From positions 1,237,501 to 1,301,500 of the forward strand of contig JAIUJO010000146.1 of assembly GCA_023846275.1 (NCBI GenBank): a stretch of 64,000 nt of DNA. The letters are read 5' to 3'. The notes under the pieces were generated by a model. The model was not told the DNA's origin. It saw nothing but the letters and a program-made list of their open reading frames with translations, and ran no database searches. Shown piece after piece: positions 1-11,455 of this stretch. Within the stretch, counting starts at the first letter, position 1, and every line of letters begins with the position of its first letter. The stretch is from Vanilla planifolia. Its lineage: Eukaryota; Streptophyta; Magnoliopsida; Asparagales; Orchidaceae. The translations under genes were made by a program, and so were the position numbers.

Positions 1-173
1 TAATCCCTAAACCTCAATTCTTAATTACTAACACCCAAATCCCAAGTCCCTATTCCATAATCCTTAATCCCTCCCTCTCTAACCTTTAATCTACATCTCC
101 TGATACCTAATCCATTTTCCTTCATTCGTTAATCCCTAATCCCTAATCTCGAACCCCTAAACCCTAATCTGTC
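1..173. repeat. Degenerate telomere-like repeat tract (host)
   Basis: Loose units related to the plant telomere repeat CCCTAAA recur here, for example AATCCCTAATCCCTAATC near 130-148 and CCCCTAAACCCTAATC near 154-169, mixed with C/T-rich variants. The units are too divergent for an active telomere and look like interstitial or subtelomeric telomere-like DNA. No gene is visible. Confidence 0.6.
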
Positions 174-535
174 ACTTCTTCCTCTTCTTCACCTACTTCT
201 TCTTCTTCTTCTTCTTCTTCCACTTCTTCTTCCTCTTCTTCTTCCTCATCTTTGTCTTCTACTTCCACCTCCTCTTCCTAATCTTCCTCATTTTCTACTA
301 TTTCTTCTTCTTCTTCTTCCTCCTCTTCATCTTCTTCTTCTTCCTCTTCCTCCTCTACTTCTTCTTCTTCTTCCTCTTCATCCTCACCTTCTTCTTCTTC
401 CTCCTCTTCTTCTTCTTATTCTTCTTCTTTCACTTCTTTTTCCTCTACCTCTTCTTCTACTTGTCTTTCCTCTTCTTTTTCCCCTTCTTCTTCCTTTACT
501 TCTTTTTCTTCTTCTTCTTCTTCCTCTTCTTCTTC
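174..535. repeat. CTT/CCT trinucleotide microsatellite (host), flank of the viral array
   Basis: Almost pure pyrimidine on the plus strand, built from CTT, CCT and CTC triplets with scattered interruptions. On the minus strand it reads as GAA/GAG and would encode runs of glutamate and lysine, but there is no sign of a gene. The tract stops abruptly at 535, where viral sequence begins, so it marks the visible host/virus boundary. Confidence 0.85.
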
Positions 536-1195
536 ACGTATATTTGTAGTTTTATATTGTTCTAAGAGTTCAATAGAACAATATCGAGGAGATTTTTCAA
601 ACCATTTAAGTGGATTAGCAGAATATAATGGTTCTAGTAACTTATGAACGGTTTCTTCAAATGTGTTTGAAGTAGGAATATTATACGTGTAGATAGGATG
701 AGAAATGCAATTTTTTTCAACAAGCGTAGTTTTTTGTGAAGATTCACCACGCTGTGCTGTGGGAGTGTAATAAGGGGCAATATGGGCAGGAAAATGAATA
801 CGAGGAACGGTATGTTCGTCAAAAGTAAAGAAGTGGGTGTTGAAAGGAGAAAAATGGCGAAGATTATCTAATCCTATTAGACAATCAGTATTGAAAGTTA
901 AAGGAAGTAATGCAAAGTTAAATTTATAAGTATTAATAGTATTATGAAGATCGGGTATGGAAATGGCAAGGTTGGCCACTTTATGGGTAACAGGGACTTG
1001 TCGTCCCATGAAATCAGTAAGAGAAGTTTTAGTATCTAAAGGTAACCAAAATTGTTTAGGGATAAAGACTTGCTGAAGTAAACTTGCTTCAGCTCCAGTA
1101 TCGAGTAATGCATGGATAGTAACATCTTCAAAATTAGGAAGATGGATAGTTATTGGAAGATAAATATGTAATTGTGCTTTTTTCTTTAAATCCAT
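535..1195 (-). pseudogene. ORF3 5' part (protease domain), copy A
   Basis: Encodes the start of the ORF3 polyprotein, including the retropepsin motif DTGA at residues 32-35. It begins with ATG at 1195-1193, directly after the ORF2 stop codon. The piece ends at the host flank. The frame runs by chance into the CTT tract, which adds an artificial glutamate-rich tail; that tail is not viral and is not annotated as protein. Confidence 0.85.
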
Positions 1196-3697
1196 TCAAG
1201 GAGGTGGAATGAATTTTTTATTTTCAAGAAGGCGTAGAGTTCGACCTTCTAAAGGATCTTGTATTGGAATATGAATACTAGATCTAGGTGAGTCAGATGA
1301 TTCTCCTTCTTCATAATGTCTTGGAAGGTTAAGAGAAGAAGTTGTTCGATTAATAGGATTTTTTATTACTGTTGAAATTGTATTACCAGATGCAATAAAG
1401 TATTCAACAGGTATTTGAACCTTAGGTTTAAGGGTTTTAACAAAAAGTTGTATATCAGTATCTAATTTTAGATGTTTAAGGTCTACAACTTTGGGTTGTA
1501 TAGTTTTTCCAATGCCAACATTGAAGAGTTTTACAAAATTGTTTGGGGTTATGGATCTAAATGTTGATGTGTCATTTAAAGCCATACAATGTTCCCATTG
1601 AATTCCTAGGATTTTTGATCCAGGTAACAGTTGTATACCTTTAAGGCTTATAGATAAAGTACAAGTTTTTTCAATATTTTGGTCTTCTAGACTTATACAA
1701 AAGTCAGGATGAATATTGATTCCAAATAAGCGATTAGCAAGATTGGATTTGGCTCCTCCAATAATGCTACTTAAAGGATTGTTAATGATTCGTTCGTCCA
1801 TACAAACGATCATTATTGGAGTATCTATTCCACTACGGAATAGAGCAGTAATCTTTAATTGTATCATACCTATGTGTAGGTATTTCATTTTGGGATATTT
1901 GTTTTTTAATTTATCTATTTTGTTTTTATTTAATAGATTAATTGATGTTAAGTCATCGTCTCCTTTTAATTCTATGTTTCCTTGCATTCGTTCGAAAATA
2001 TAAGTATGTTTATTTAAAAAACGAGATTTAAAAGAAGGGGCTTTATAAATTTCATTTTTTTCTCCATGAGGTATAGCCTCTTTTAATTTTTCTAAATCTT
2101 CATCGGTTACTTCAAATTGTTCTCCTATACTGTCATGTAATTCTGAAGTATTTATTTCTTCAGAAGTAATTGTATTCATATTAATTCTGAATTCTCGATA
2201 TTTTTCAGAATTTTCAGGATTATCTGTAGCTGTTTCAGAGGTTATGATTGGAAAATCTTCATATTTATGGATGACTAATGTTCCAATTGCATCGTTTGGT
2301 CGGATGAGATAATCCCAATCTTCTAAACTAGTATTTTTCATTAAAATCTTTGGAGCTTCGTAAGTCATGGGTTCTATAATCCCATGAGTAATAAAAATGT
2401 TTTCTTTGGCATGATGTGGAATATTATGTATTATTCCATAATAGCCAAAAGGTATTAAAATGATTAGATCTAACGTTATCTCTGTGGTTCGATAACGTTT
2501 TAACCTAAGCATTTTACCCATATAGATGGTATATCCTGGTGAGGATATTCTTTCTTTTTTTGGAAGTTTTAGGGATGGTAATAAAGGTATAACCTTTATT
2601 TGAGTTAATGTTTTATTTATAGTAATCATATTGATTTTGAGTTTTTCGATCTCGGGGTGTTCAAAGTTTGACTCTATGGAGTCGGATTCAGACTCTGTGG
2701 AGTTTGAATTTGAACAAGATGTAATTTCATAAACAGAACTGTCTTCTGTTATTTCATCTATAGTTCCGATATTTATAGAATAGTCGTCTAGGTTTGAGAT
2801 AAAGACTTTTTTAATGTTTATTGGGCATTCATTGGCATAATGCCCTTCCTTGTTGCATTTAAAACATCTACAATGTTTTTTACCTTTCTTTTTACTATAT
2901 TTTTTAACAAATTTTTTCTTTCGATATTTTTTATTTGATTTAAATTCAGGTGTCCATTTTCTTTTAGTAATTTTATATTTGTGTTTTCTTTTTTGTTTAA
3001 AAGAAGGTTTCGAATATCTTCTCCAATCATAAACTGGAGGACATCCATATACATAATTTAAGTCTTCCGAAAATTTTGAACAACAATTGTAGCCCATTCT
3101 AGAGGATTTTAAGTTTCTACTCATTTCCTTTTGAGCTGATGTATTTTCACAAGTTTTTTCCATAACTTCTGCACATGCTCTTCTGAGCATACCAGTGTTA
3201 TGGGGTTTAGTAATTCCTTGAGAGGTGATTAATTCTTTATATTTATCAGAAATTATGTTATTCCAAGGAAAAGGAATTTTGGAAAAGAAACCTTGTATCC
3301 AAAATTCTTGTTGTGGCATTTTCTCTAGATGATAAATGTATCCGATGTATGTGGCTACGAATTCATCTAACATACATATATCACATAACTTCATTTTGTG
3401 AAGTTTTTCTTCATAATTTTGATTTTCATTCCATTCTGTTCCAACAAAATCAGCTACTAGTAGGGATACCAATAGTTCTATAGCTGATTGTTTAGTAGGT
3501 TGTTGTAAAATAGTTTGACATTCTGTTGTGTTATTTTTTTCAAAATTTGTTAACCAAGATAATGCATTGCCTTCCCAATAAGATGTTGCAAATTGTATAT
3601 ATTCTGCAACTGTCATAGCGGGAGGAAGCATAAATATGGTTCCTTTTATTTTTTGTGCCCATTCGACACAATAATTCTTTATTTTTTTATATGGTAT
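1196..3697 (-). pseudogene. ORF2 3' part (coat C-terminal region, dUTPase-like, movement protein), copy A
   Basis: Carries the ORF2 sequence from just before the coat region (reading M-L-P-P-A-M-T near 3631) through the zinc knuckle near 2825-2866, the dUTPase-like domain and the 30K movement-protein core to the normal stop next to ORF3. The N-terminal coding part is not present because the copy ends at the head-to-head junction. Confidence 0.88.
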
Positions 3698-4078
3698 TTA
3701 TTATGTTTATAATTTCGTTTAGAATGAATAGCTAAACGTTCTACTTTGTGTTTTAATAATCTCTTTGTTTGTGCAATGGGATAGTTTTATTGCAATACTT
3801 TTGGCTGTATTTTGTATTTTCTTCACGCTATGAGGTAGGAAACGAACCATAGCTGTGCTCCTATTTTATGTAGCAATCTACTAGGGATAGTGGTCTTTGT
3901 ATGAATCCCTAACTTCCCCTAGAAAGCCACGGGAACCTTATGGTTTTGGAAGGGTAGATGTAGCCGTAAAATAGTGGGTCAAAACAGAAAATACAAAACA
4001 AACTAGAAAAAAGTACTGCAAGAAAATAAAATCCATTCTACAAACTTAAATATTATTAAAACACAAAGACTTAAAAAA
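3697..4078 (+). promoter_or_regulatory. Viral leader with short ORF and long hairpin, copy 1
   Basis: A 10-codon short ORF (3703-3735) ends 8 bases before a perfect 17-bp stem base: 3744-3760 pairs with 4052-4068. A second perfect 13-bp helix pairs 3810-3822 with 3986-3998, and further imperfect pairing lies between. The hairpin closes 10 bases before the ORF1 ATG at 4079. A short ORF ending just before a stable leader hairpin is the known ribosome-shunt layout of Caulimoviridae. That shunting occurs here is inference; the pairing is read directly. Confidence 0.75.
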
Positions 4079-4330
4079 ATGAAAGAAATTTTAGTTCCTA
4101 ATGATACTTATAACTGCCAAGTATCTAAGACACAGGATTATGAACACATAATCCATTTACCTACCACAGTAGGACAAGACCCTGCTATAGCAGGCATCCT
4201 AAATTTTATCGTAGATCAGTTAAAAGAAATCAAAGATAAAATTCAAAAACTTGAAGAAATTAATAAAATAAATAATAATAATACAACCTCTAAGTTCCAT
4301 TACCTTGGAACAAAATTAACCAAACATTAA
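4079..4330 (+). CDS. ORF1, small coiled-coil protein, copy 1
   Basis: An 83-aa frame, first after the leader hairpin. Residues about 45-68 have regularly spaced I/L residues (FIVDQLKEIKDKIQKLEE) that suggest a coiled coil. The stop overlaps the ORF2 start as TAATG. No known domain is recognised. Small coiled-coil proteins upstream of the coat in related genera include virion-associated proteins, so a virion-associated or assembly role is possible but only inferred. Confidence 0.7.
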   Translation: MKEILVPNDTYNCQVSKTQDYEHIIHLPTTVGQDPAIAGILNFIVDQLKEIKDKIQKLEEINKINNNNTTSKFHYLGTKLTKH

Positions 4331-7320
4331 TGGTTAAAATCAAATCTTCTGATAAGATTATGGATTTAAAACAACTAGATAAATCAGTTTATTCAAAGTT
4401 CTTAGAACTTCAAAAACAAGAAATATCCGGAGAAACCTCTAGTGAGAATCTTTATTCATATTATGAACAAAATCAACAATTAATCGACTTTTATAAATCT
4501 CAAATTAATCATAAAATTAACATGGAAAGAGGAGAAAGTAGTACACTTTATCTACCAGGACCTCCTGGTTATACACCTCAAACACCTCATGAAACTCCAC
4601 CTCCACCACCAACTCATATACCTTCACCCGGACCAGAAGTCCATATGGCTGAATCACAAGGAGATAACATAGAACGAAATCATGCAACCCCTTCTTATGC
4701 AAATATGATTAATTATGGTAAACGCTCAGATTGGCGTACCTACCATAAAAATAAAAATAGACATTTAGAAGAAAGAAGAGATTCATCTACATGGGGTTTA
4801 ACATTAAACATTGATCATATACCATATAAAAAAATAAAGAATTATTGTGTCGAATGGGCACAAAAAATAAAAGGAACCATATTTATGCTTCCTCCCGCTA
4901 TGACAGTTGCAGAATATATACAATTTGCAACATCTTATTGGGAAGGCAATGCATTATCTTGGTTAACAAATTTTGAAAAAAATAACACAACAGAATGTCA
5001 AACTATTTTACAACAACCTACTAAACAATCAGCTATAGAACTATTGGTATCCCTACTAGTAGCTGATTTTGTTGGAACAGAATGGAATGAAAATCAAAAT
5101 TATGAAGAAAAACTTCACAAAATGAAGTTATGTGATATATGTATGTTAGATGAATTCGTAGCCACATACATCGGATACATTTATCATCTAGAGAAAATGC
5201 CACAACAAGAATTTTGGATACAAGGTTTCTTTTCCAAAATTCCTTTTCCTTGGAATAACATAATTTCTGATAAATATAAAGAATTAATCACCTCTCAAGG
5301 AATTACTAAACCCCATAACACTGGTATGCTCAGAAGAGCATGTGCAGAAGTTATGGAAAAAACTTGTGAAAATACATCAGCTCAAAAGGAAATGAGTAGA
5401 AACTTAAAATCCTCTAGAATGGGCTACAATTGTTGTTCAAAATTTTCGGAAGACTTAAATTATGTATATGGATGTCCTCCAGTTTATGATTGGAGAAGAT
5501 ATTCGAAACCTTCTTTTAAACAAAAAAGAAAACACAAATATAAAATTACTAAAAGAAAATGGACACCTGAATTTAAATCAAATAAAAAATATCGAAAGAA
5601 AAAATTTGTTAAAAAATATAGTAAAAAGAAAGGTAAAAAACATTGTAGATGTTTTAAATGCAACAAGGAAGGGCATTATGCCAATGAATGCCCAATAAAC
5701 ATTAAAAAAGTCTTTATCTCAAACCTAGACGACTATTCTATAAATATCGGAACTATAGATGAAATAACAGAAGACAGTTCTGTTTATGAAATTACATCTT
5801 GTTCAAATTCAAACTCCACAGAGTCTGAATCCGACTCCATAGAGTCAAACTTTGAACACCCCGAGATCGAAAAACTCAAAATCAATATGATTACTATAAA
5901 TAAAACATTAACTCAAATAAAGGTTATACCTTTATTACCATCCCTAAAACTTCCAAAAAAAGAAAGAATATCCTCACCAGGATATACCATCTATATGGGT
6001 AAAATGCTTAGGTTAAAACGTTATCGAACCACAGAGATAACGTTAGATCTAATCATTTTAATACCTTTTGGCTATTATGGAATAATACATAATATTCCAC
6101 ATCATGCCAAAGAAAACATTTTTATTACTCATGGGATTATAGAACCCATGACTTACGAAGCTCCAAAGATTTTAATGAAAAATACTAGTTTAGAAGATTG
6201 GGATTATCTCATCCGACCAAACGATGCAATTGGAACATTAGTCATCCATAAATATGAAGATTTTCCAATCATAACCTCTGAAACAGCTACAGATAATCCT
6301 GAAAATTCTGAAAAATATCGAGAATTCAGAATTAATATGAATACAATTACTTCTGAAGAAATAAATACTTCAGAATTACATGACAGTATAGGAGAACAAT
6401 TTGAAGTAACCGATGAAGATTTAGAAAAATTAAAAGAGGCTATACCTCATGGAGAAAAAAATGAAATTTATAAAGCCCCTTCTTTTAAATCTCGTTTTTT
6501 AAATAAACATACTTATATTTTCGAACGAATGCAAGGAAACATAGAATTAAAAGGAGACGATGACTTAACATCAATTAATCTATTAAATAAAAACAAAATA
6601 GATAAATTAAAAAACAAATATCCCAAAATGAAATACCTACACATAGGTATGATACAATTAAAGATTACTGCTCTATTCCGTAGTGGAATAGATACTCCAA
6701 TAATGATCGTTTGTATGGACGAACGAATCATTAACAATCCTTTAAGTAGCATTATTGGAGGAGCCAAATCCAATCTTGCTAATCGCTTATTTGGAATCAA
6801 TATTCATCCTGACTTTTGTATAAGTCTAGAAGACCAAAATATTGAAAAAACTTGTACTTTATCTATAAGCCTTAAAGGTATACAACTGTTACCTGGATCA
6901 AAAATCCTAGGAATTCAATGGGAACATTGTATGGCTTTAAATGACACATCAACATTTAGATCCATAACCCCAAACAATTTTGTAAAACTCTTCAATGTTG
7001 GCATTGGAAAAACTATACAACCCAAAGTTGTAGACCTTAAACATCTAAAATTAGATACTGATATACAACTTTTTGTTAAAACCCTTAAACCTAAGGTTCA
7101 AATACCTGTTGAATACTTTATTGCATCTGGTAATACAATTTCAACAGTAATAAAAAATCCTATTAATCGAACAACTTCTTCTCTTAACCTTCCAAGACAT
7201 TATGAAGAAGGAGAATCATCTGACTCACCTAGATCTAGTATTCATATTCCAATACAAGATCCTTTAGAAGGTCGAACTCTACGCCTTCTTGAAAATAAAA
7301 AATTCATTCCACCTCCTTGA
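4330..7320 (+). CDS. ORF2 coat - dUTPase-like - movement polyprotein, copy 1
   Basis: Open over 996 codons, starting in the TAATG overlap with ORF1 and ending TGA immediately before the ORF3 ATG. The zinc knuckle codes at 5650-5691 (C441, C444, H449, C454). Predicted protein differs from that of copy 2 at few or no positions. The full domain description is under copy 2. Confidence 0.9.
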   Translation: MVKIKSSDKIMDLKQLDKSVYSKFLELQKQEISGETSSENLYSYYEQNQQLIDFYKSQINHKINMERGESSTLYLPGPPGYTPQTPHETPPPPPTHIPSPGPEVHMAESQGDNIERNHATPSYANMINYGKRSDWRTYHKNKNRHLEERRDSSTWGLTLNIDHIPYKKIKNYCVEWAQKIKGTIFMLPPAMTVAEYIQFATSYWEGNALSWLTNFEKNNTTECQTILQQPTKQSAIELLVSLLVADFVGTEWNENQNYEEKLHKMKLCDICMLDEFVATYIGYIYHLEKMPQQEFWIQGFFSKIPFPWNNIISDKYKELITSQGITKPHNTGMLRRACAEVMEKTCENTSAQKEMSRNLKSSRMGYNCCSKFSEDLNYVYGCPPVYDWRRYSKPSFKQKRKHKYKITKRKWTPEFKSNKKYRKKKFVKKYSKKKGKKHCRCFKCNKEGHYANECPINIKKVFISNLDDYSINIGTIDEITEDSSVYEITSCSNSNSTESESDSIESNFEHPEIEKLKINMITINKTLTQIKVIPLLPSLKLPKKERISSPGYTIYMGKMLRLKRYRTTEITLDLIILIPFGYYGIIHNIPHHAKENIFITHGIIEPMTYEAPKILMKNTSLEDWDYLIRPNDAIGTLVIHKYEDFPIITSETATDNPENSEKYREFRINMNTITSEEINTSELHDSIGEQFEVTDEDLEKLKEAIPHGEKNEIYKAPSFKSRFLNKHTYIFERMQGNIELKGDDDLTSINLLNKNKIDKLKNKYPKMKYLHIGMIQLKITALFRSGIDTPIMIVCMDERIINNPLSSIIGGAKSNLANRLFGINIHPDFCISLEDQNIEKTCTLSISLKGIQLLPGSKILGIQWEHCMALNDTSTFRSITPNNFVKLFNVGIGKTIQPKVVDLKHLKLDTDIQLFVKTLKPKVQIPVEYFIASGNTISTVIKNPINRTTSSLNLPRHYEEGESSDSPRSSIHIPIQDPLEGRTLRLLENKKFIPPP

Positions 7321-9297
7321 ATGGATTTAAAGAAAAAAGCACAATTACATATTTATCTTCCAATAACTATCCATCTTCCTAATTTTGAAGATGTTACTAT
7401 CCATGCATTACTCGATACTGGAGCTGAAGCAAGTTTACTTCAGCAAGTCTTTATCCCTAAACAATTTTGGTTACCTTTAGATACTAAAACTTCTCTTACT
7501 GATTTCATGGGACGACAAGTCCCTGTTACCCATAAAGTGGCCAACCTTGCCATTTCCATACCCGATCTTCATAATACTATTAATACTTATAAATTTAACT
7601 TTGCATTACTTCCTTTAACTTTCAATACTGATTGTCTAATAGGATTAGATAATCTTCGCCATTTTTCTCCTTTCAACACCCACTTCTTTACTTTTGACGA
7701 ACATACCGTTCCTCGTATTCATTTTCCTGCCCATATTGCCCCTTATTACACTCCCACAGCACAGCGTGGTGAATCTTCACAAAAAACTACGCTTGTTGAA
7801 AAAAATTGCATTTCTCATCCTATCTACACGTATAATATTCCTACTTCAAACACATTTGAAGAAACCGTTCATAAGTTACTAGAACCATTATATTCTGCTA
7901 ATCCACTTAAATGGTTTGAAAAATCTCCTCGATATTGTTCTATTGAACTCTTAGAACAATATAAAACTACAAATATACGTGTTAATAGTATAATGGTAAC
8001 ACCCTCAGATAAACAAGAATTTAACAGTCAAATACAAGAACTGTTAACTTTAAAATTAATACAAAAGAGTCATAGTCCTCACTCTTCTCCTGCTTTCATT
8101 GTAAGAAATCATGCTGAAATAAAAAGAGGAAAAGCTCGCATGGTTATCAACTATCGCAAGCTAAATTCCTGTACAAAATTCGATGGATATTTTATCCCAA
8201 CTGCTGAGCACCTAATTAAACAGATCCAAGGTGCAAAATATTATAGCAAATTTGATGCCAAATCGGGTTTTTGGCAGATCAAACTTGCAAATCAAATATC
8301 AATAGAACTAACAGCTTTTAGTTGTCCTCAAGGACATTACGAATGGCTAGTTATGCCATTTGGATTAAAAAATGCACCTCAAATATTCCAGAAATGGATT
8401 AATTCTATTTTTGGACATCTGCCATATGTAGTAGCATATATCGATGATATTCTTGTCTTTTCTTCCACCGAAGAAGAACATAAAGATCATCTGTTACATG
8501 TAATTAAGCTAATGCTAAATCATGGCATTATCTTAAGTCCAAAGAAAATAGAATTATTCAAAACAGAAATAGATTTTCTTGGAAAACAAATTACAAATGG
8601 CCAAATACAATTACAAGACCATATATATACAAAAGTCAAGGAATTTCCTGAAAACTTTACGAGTTTAAAACAACTACAAAGTTTTTTAGGACTTCTCAAT
8701 TATGGTCGAAAGTTTATTCCTAATCTCTCAACAAAAATCAAAGCCTTACAAAACAAATTAACCCTTGAACAGGCTAAGTACAAAAAAATAAATGGAGAAC
8801 AACCAAGAAGATGGAATACAGATAAAATACCTATTTCCTTAAGTTCTGAAGAACACAAGGAAATTAAACAAATAAAAAATTTCGTTACAAAAAAACAAAT
8901 TCTTTATTTCCCAAAAGAAGAAGAAAATATCATCTTACAAACAGATGCTTCAGATTTATTTTGGTCAGGCGTCTTAGTAACAAATACCCAAGATATAGTA
9001 GCATATGCTTCGGGAAAATTTACAAAAACCCAAAACAAATACTCTACTTATGACAAAGAACTATTAGCTATCAAACTAGCAATTAAAAGCTTACAAATAT
9101 ATCTTCTTCATAAAGAATTCACGATAGAAACAGACAACAAATCAGTAGCACAATTTCTACAAAAAAAGACGATACACAATCCTGAAGAAAATTTAAGACG
9201 CATACGTCTTGCTCTTTATTTAGAAATATTTAATTATACTGTTAAATACATTCCTGGTTTTACTAATGTACTTGCTGATCTTCTTAGCAGGCCATGA
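7321..9297 (+). CDS. ORF3 protease - reverse transcriptase - RNase H, copy 1
   Basis: 658 codons, open. DTGA (32-35), YIDD (373-376) and the RNase H acidic positions D542, E580 and D605 are all visible. Two substitutions (H for Q near residue 520, Q for K near 590) set this copy apart from the other ORF3 copies, so it is a separate minor lineage within the array. ORF4 starts in the last four bases (ATGA). Confidence 0.93.
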   Translation: MDLKKKAQLHIYLPITIHLPNFEDVTIHALLDTGAEASLLQQVFIPKQFWLPLDTKTSLTDFMGRQVPVTHKVANLAISIPDLHNTINTYKFNFALLPLTFNTDCLIGLDNLRHFSPFNTHFFTFDEHTVPRIHFPAHIAPYYTPTAQRGESSQKTTLVEKNCISHPIYTYNIPTSNTFEETVHKLLEPLYSANPLKWFEKSPRYCSIELLEQYKTTNIRVNSIMVTPSDKQEFNSQIQELLTLKLIQKSHSPHSSPAFIVRNHAEIKRGKARMVINYRKLNSCTKFDGYFIPTAEHLIKQIQGAKYYSKFDAKSGFWQIKLANQISIELTAFSCPQGHYEWLVMPFGLKNAPQIFQKWINSIFGHLPYVVAYIDDILVFSSTEEEHKDHLLHVIKLMLNHGIILSPKKIELFKTEIDFLGKQITNGQIQLQDHIYTKVKEFPENFTSLKQLQSFLGLLNYGRKFIPNLSTKIKALQNKLTLEQAKYKKINGEQPRRWNTDKIPISLSSEEHKEIKQIKNFVTKKQILYFPKEEENIILQTDASDLFWSGVLVTNTQDIVAYASGKFTKTQNKYSTYDKELLAIKLAIKSLQIYLLHKEFTIETDNKSVAQFLQKKTIHNPEENLRRIRLALYLEIFNYTVKYIPGFTNVLADLLSRP

Positions 9298-10739
9298 ACG
9301 AAGACGAACTAGCGTTTCTTAAAACAGTCTTAGAAAAAATGAAAAGGTCTGGTGAGTTCACAGAAGTAACTCACAAGAAGGCCAAAGCCCATGAAGAAGC
9401 CGAAACATCTAAAGCCCAACAGGCTCGTATGGAATCAGCCCAACAGGCGAAAGAAGAATCAAAAGCCCAACAGGCTACAGTCACAAAAACACAAATGGCA
9501 AACTCGCCGGCCAAAAGCTTGATCAACAAAAAAACTCAGAGTGGAATAGTTGAAAAGGGAAAAACTTTTGCTGCCTCCATAACCAAAGATTGGTATAATA
9601 AACCCCTCCAACAATCAGATCCAGAAATGTTCAATAAATTAAATGGCTGTTTCCGGGCTATACAAACGAGTGACTGGAGAGCTGCAAATTATTGGCTAAC
9701 GCAGCTAGAAAAGGATTATCTGCTCAACAAGCAGATGATCTTAGAACAAAAGACAAAAGAGGACAACATCAAAAAACAAATGGAAGTCCTTTTATCCCGA
9801 TCAACAGTTACTCAATCCAGCTCACTACAAACCTTAGAACAACAACTCTTTAACACAGAAACTCTTGCAGAAGTTTTTTCTACCATCCAAACATCTGATC
9901 TGATACAATTCAGAATTAAAGATATCCTTGGATTAGTACAATTACTATCCTTAAAAAATGAAGATACAAGAAAACTCGAGGCAGAGATAGCTGTGCAGGA
10001 AATGCTACAACTATATCAAACGAATATCCTGGATGAAGAAAAGCTACTCCAATTTTTCAAACAACTGGAAGAAACAAACATTGTCAATCTATTTCTCAAT
10101 GAAGAAGTACTTTATTTAACTTCTGAAAGACCCAGAATAATTGCTTGTTATGACGAAATACCAAAATACAAACAGCATCTTCGAAAGGGAATTGTACATG
10201 AGATCTATATCAACACTAAACACCCAGAAGACTACATAGGTTATATTCCTGACCTCTGTTCCAACATTTTAACTTCCTATACGACAAAGTTCTCGACAAC
10301 ATTTGTCTTTAAGATTTGGACAATTTGGGAAGAAAGGGAGTATATTAATCTATACTCTGCAATACAATTATGGATGTTAGTCAGAGAATCATAAACACAA
10401 ACTCCAAGATTAGAACCCTTTCAACTGAACCTATTTAATGAAGAATTAGTCAGAAAGCAAGCTGCTCAAGATTTCTTTCAAAAACTAGATTTTGGGACGA
10501 AATATTTGGCTAAAAAGGTCACTTCTGGAAAGACAATATTTTTAATCGACACTCTGGCAGTAGAGCAAGAAGACTTAGACCAGAGAGAAAGAAAAATGAA
10601 AAGATTCCTTCAGTCCATTAAATTAGGGAAAATAGGACTTGAAGAGAAGAAAAAATATTTTTTCAAAAATGAAAACATATCAGAACCAGAAGACATTATA
10701 GACGAAGACACCATGGAAGCACTGAACCTCGCAGAATAA
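9294..10739 (+). pseudogene. ORF4 (probable transactivator), broken, copy 1
   Basis: Full-length homologous region of the 481-codon ORF4, overlapping the ORF3 end by four bases. It is broken (about one break) and is kept as a fossil gene. Otherwise it is nearly identical to ORF4 of copy 2. Confidence 0.88.
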
Positions 10740-11043
10740 AAAGCATGGTGGGTCCAACAAAAGCAAAAAGCAAAGTGCTCCAACAAAAGCAAAGCGCACC
10801 AACAAAAGCAAAAGCAGCAAAGCACCTGGAAAGCAAATTCCACTCCCAAAAGTTGTCTGCCACCTAAAATAAAGATTCTCTACGCAATTGCTTAAACACT
10901 AAGCATTCTAAAGTCTATAAATAGCACTCCCCAAGACAGAGGAAGATATAGGAAAAAATCCACTCTCTTTGTTCGAGTTTGTAAGTTTGGTGTGCTCTCT
11001 CTTTAGCTCAAGTTTTTTGTCAAGTTTGTCTGCGTTGTAAAAA
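10740..11043 (+). promoter_or_regulatory. Viral promoter region after ORF4, copy 1 (drives copy 2)
   Basis: No gene. It begins with three direct copies of CCAACAAAAGCAAA (starting 10754, 10780, 10799), followed by a TATA box TATAAATAG at 10916-10924. The transcript start is expected about 30 bases later near AGACAGAGG. The order (ORF4, repeats, TATA, R-like stretch, primer site) matches the single pregenomic promoter of Caulimoviridae. An AATAAA at about 10868 lies upstream of the TATA box and is unlikely to be the poly(A) signal of this transcript. Confidence 0.75.
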
Positions 11044-11455
11044 TAGAAGCGCTCTAAGTCTGTAAGTTCTAACTTTATTATGTTTATAATTTCGTTTAGA
11101 ATGAATAGCTAAACGTTCTACTTTGTGTTTTAATAATCTCTTTGTTTGTGCAATGGGATAGTTTTATTGCAATACTTTTGGCTGTATTTTGTATTTTCTT
11201 CACGCTATGAGGTAGGAAACGAACCATAGCTGTGCTCCTATTTTATGTAGCAATCTACTAGGGATAGTGGTCTTTGTATGAATCCCTAACTTCCCCTAGA
11301 AAGCCACGGGAACCTTATGGTTTTGGAAGGGTAGATGTAGCCGTAAAATAGTGGGTCAAAACAGAAAATACAAAACAAACTAGAAAAAAGTACTGCAAGA
11401 AAATAAAATCCATTCTACAAACTTAAATATTATTAAAACACAAAGACTTAAAAAA
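11044..11455 (+). promoter_or_regulatory. Viral leader with hairpin, copy 2
   Basis: Same short ORF and hairpin as in copy 1. The stem base pairs 11121-11137 with 11429-11445, ten bases before ORF1. Confidence 0.72.

Larger units (their letters stand above)
535..3697 (-). mobile_element. Endogenous pararetrovirus copy A (Caulimoviridae), partial
   Basis: Minus-strand piece holding the 3' part of ORF2 and the 5' part of ORF3. Its left end abuts the host CTT tract. Its right end meets the plus-strand leader of copy 1 in a head-to-head junction with about one shared base. It is a fragment without leader, ORF1, ORF4 or promoter. The coding stretches it keeps look open and are nearly identical to those in the other copies. 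Confidence 0.93.
3697..11043 (+). mobile_element. Endogenous pararetrovirus copy 1, near full unit
   Basis: Leader, ORF1-ORF4 and the downstream promoter region in canonical order. ORF1-to-ORF1 spacing to copy 2 is 7,377 bp. It shows about one coding break, in ORF4. On its left it faces the antisense fragment copy A with no viral promoter between them. On its right it continues head-to-tail into copy 2. Confidence 0.95.

Noticed and set aside
416-1195. Minus-strand open frame with a long glutamate/lysine-rich tail joined to the protease region
   Set aside because: The tail is the host CTT microsatellite read in frame by chance across the host/virus boundary; it is not a fusion gene.
1716-2003. 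Recurrent antisense open frames of 60-95 codons inside ORF2, ORF3 and ORF4 in every copy
   Set aside because: They repeat at fixed positions opposite the real genes, have no start context or domains, and are explained by the AT-rich coding sequence on the other strand.
5462-5698. A 78-codon same-strand frame inside the basic region of ORF2
   Set aside because: It overlaps the zinc-knuckle coding sequence in another frame, has a lysine/asparagine-rich low-complexity product, and shows no independent signal.
10754-10812. CRISPR-like spaced repeats
   Set aside because: Only three short repeats with unequal spacing, in a plant viral promoter; no CRISPR features.
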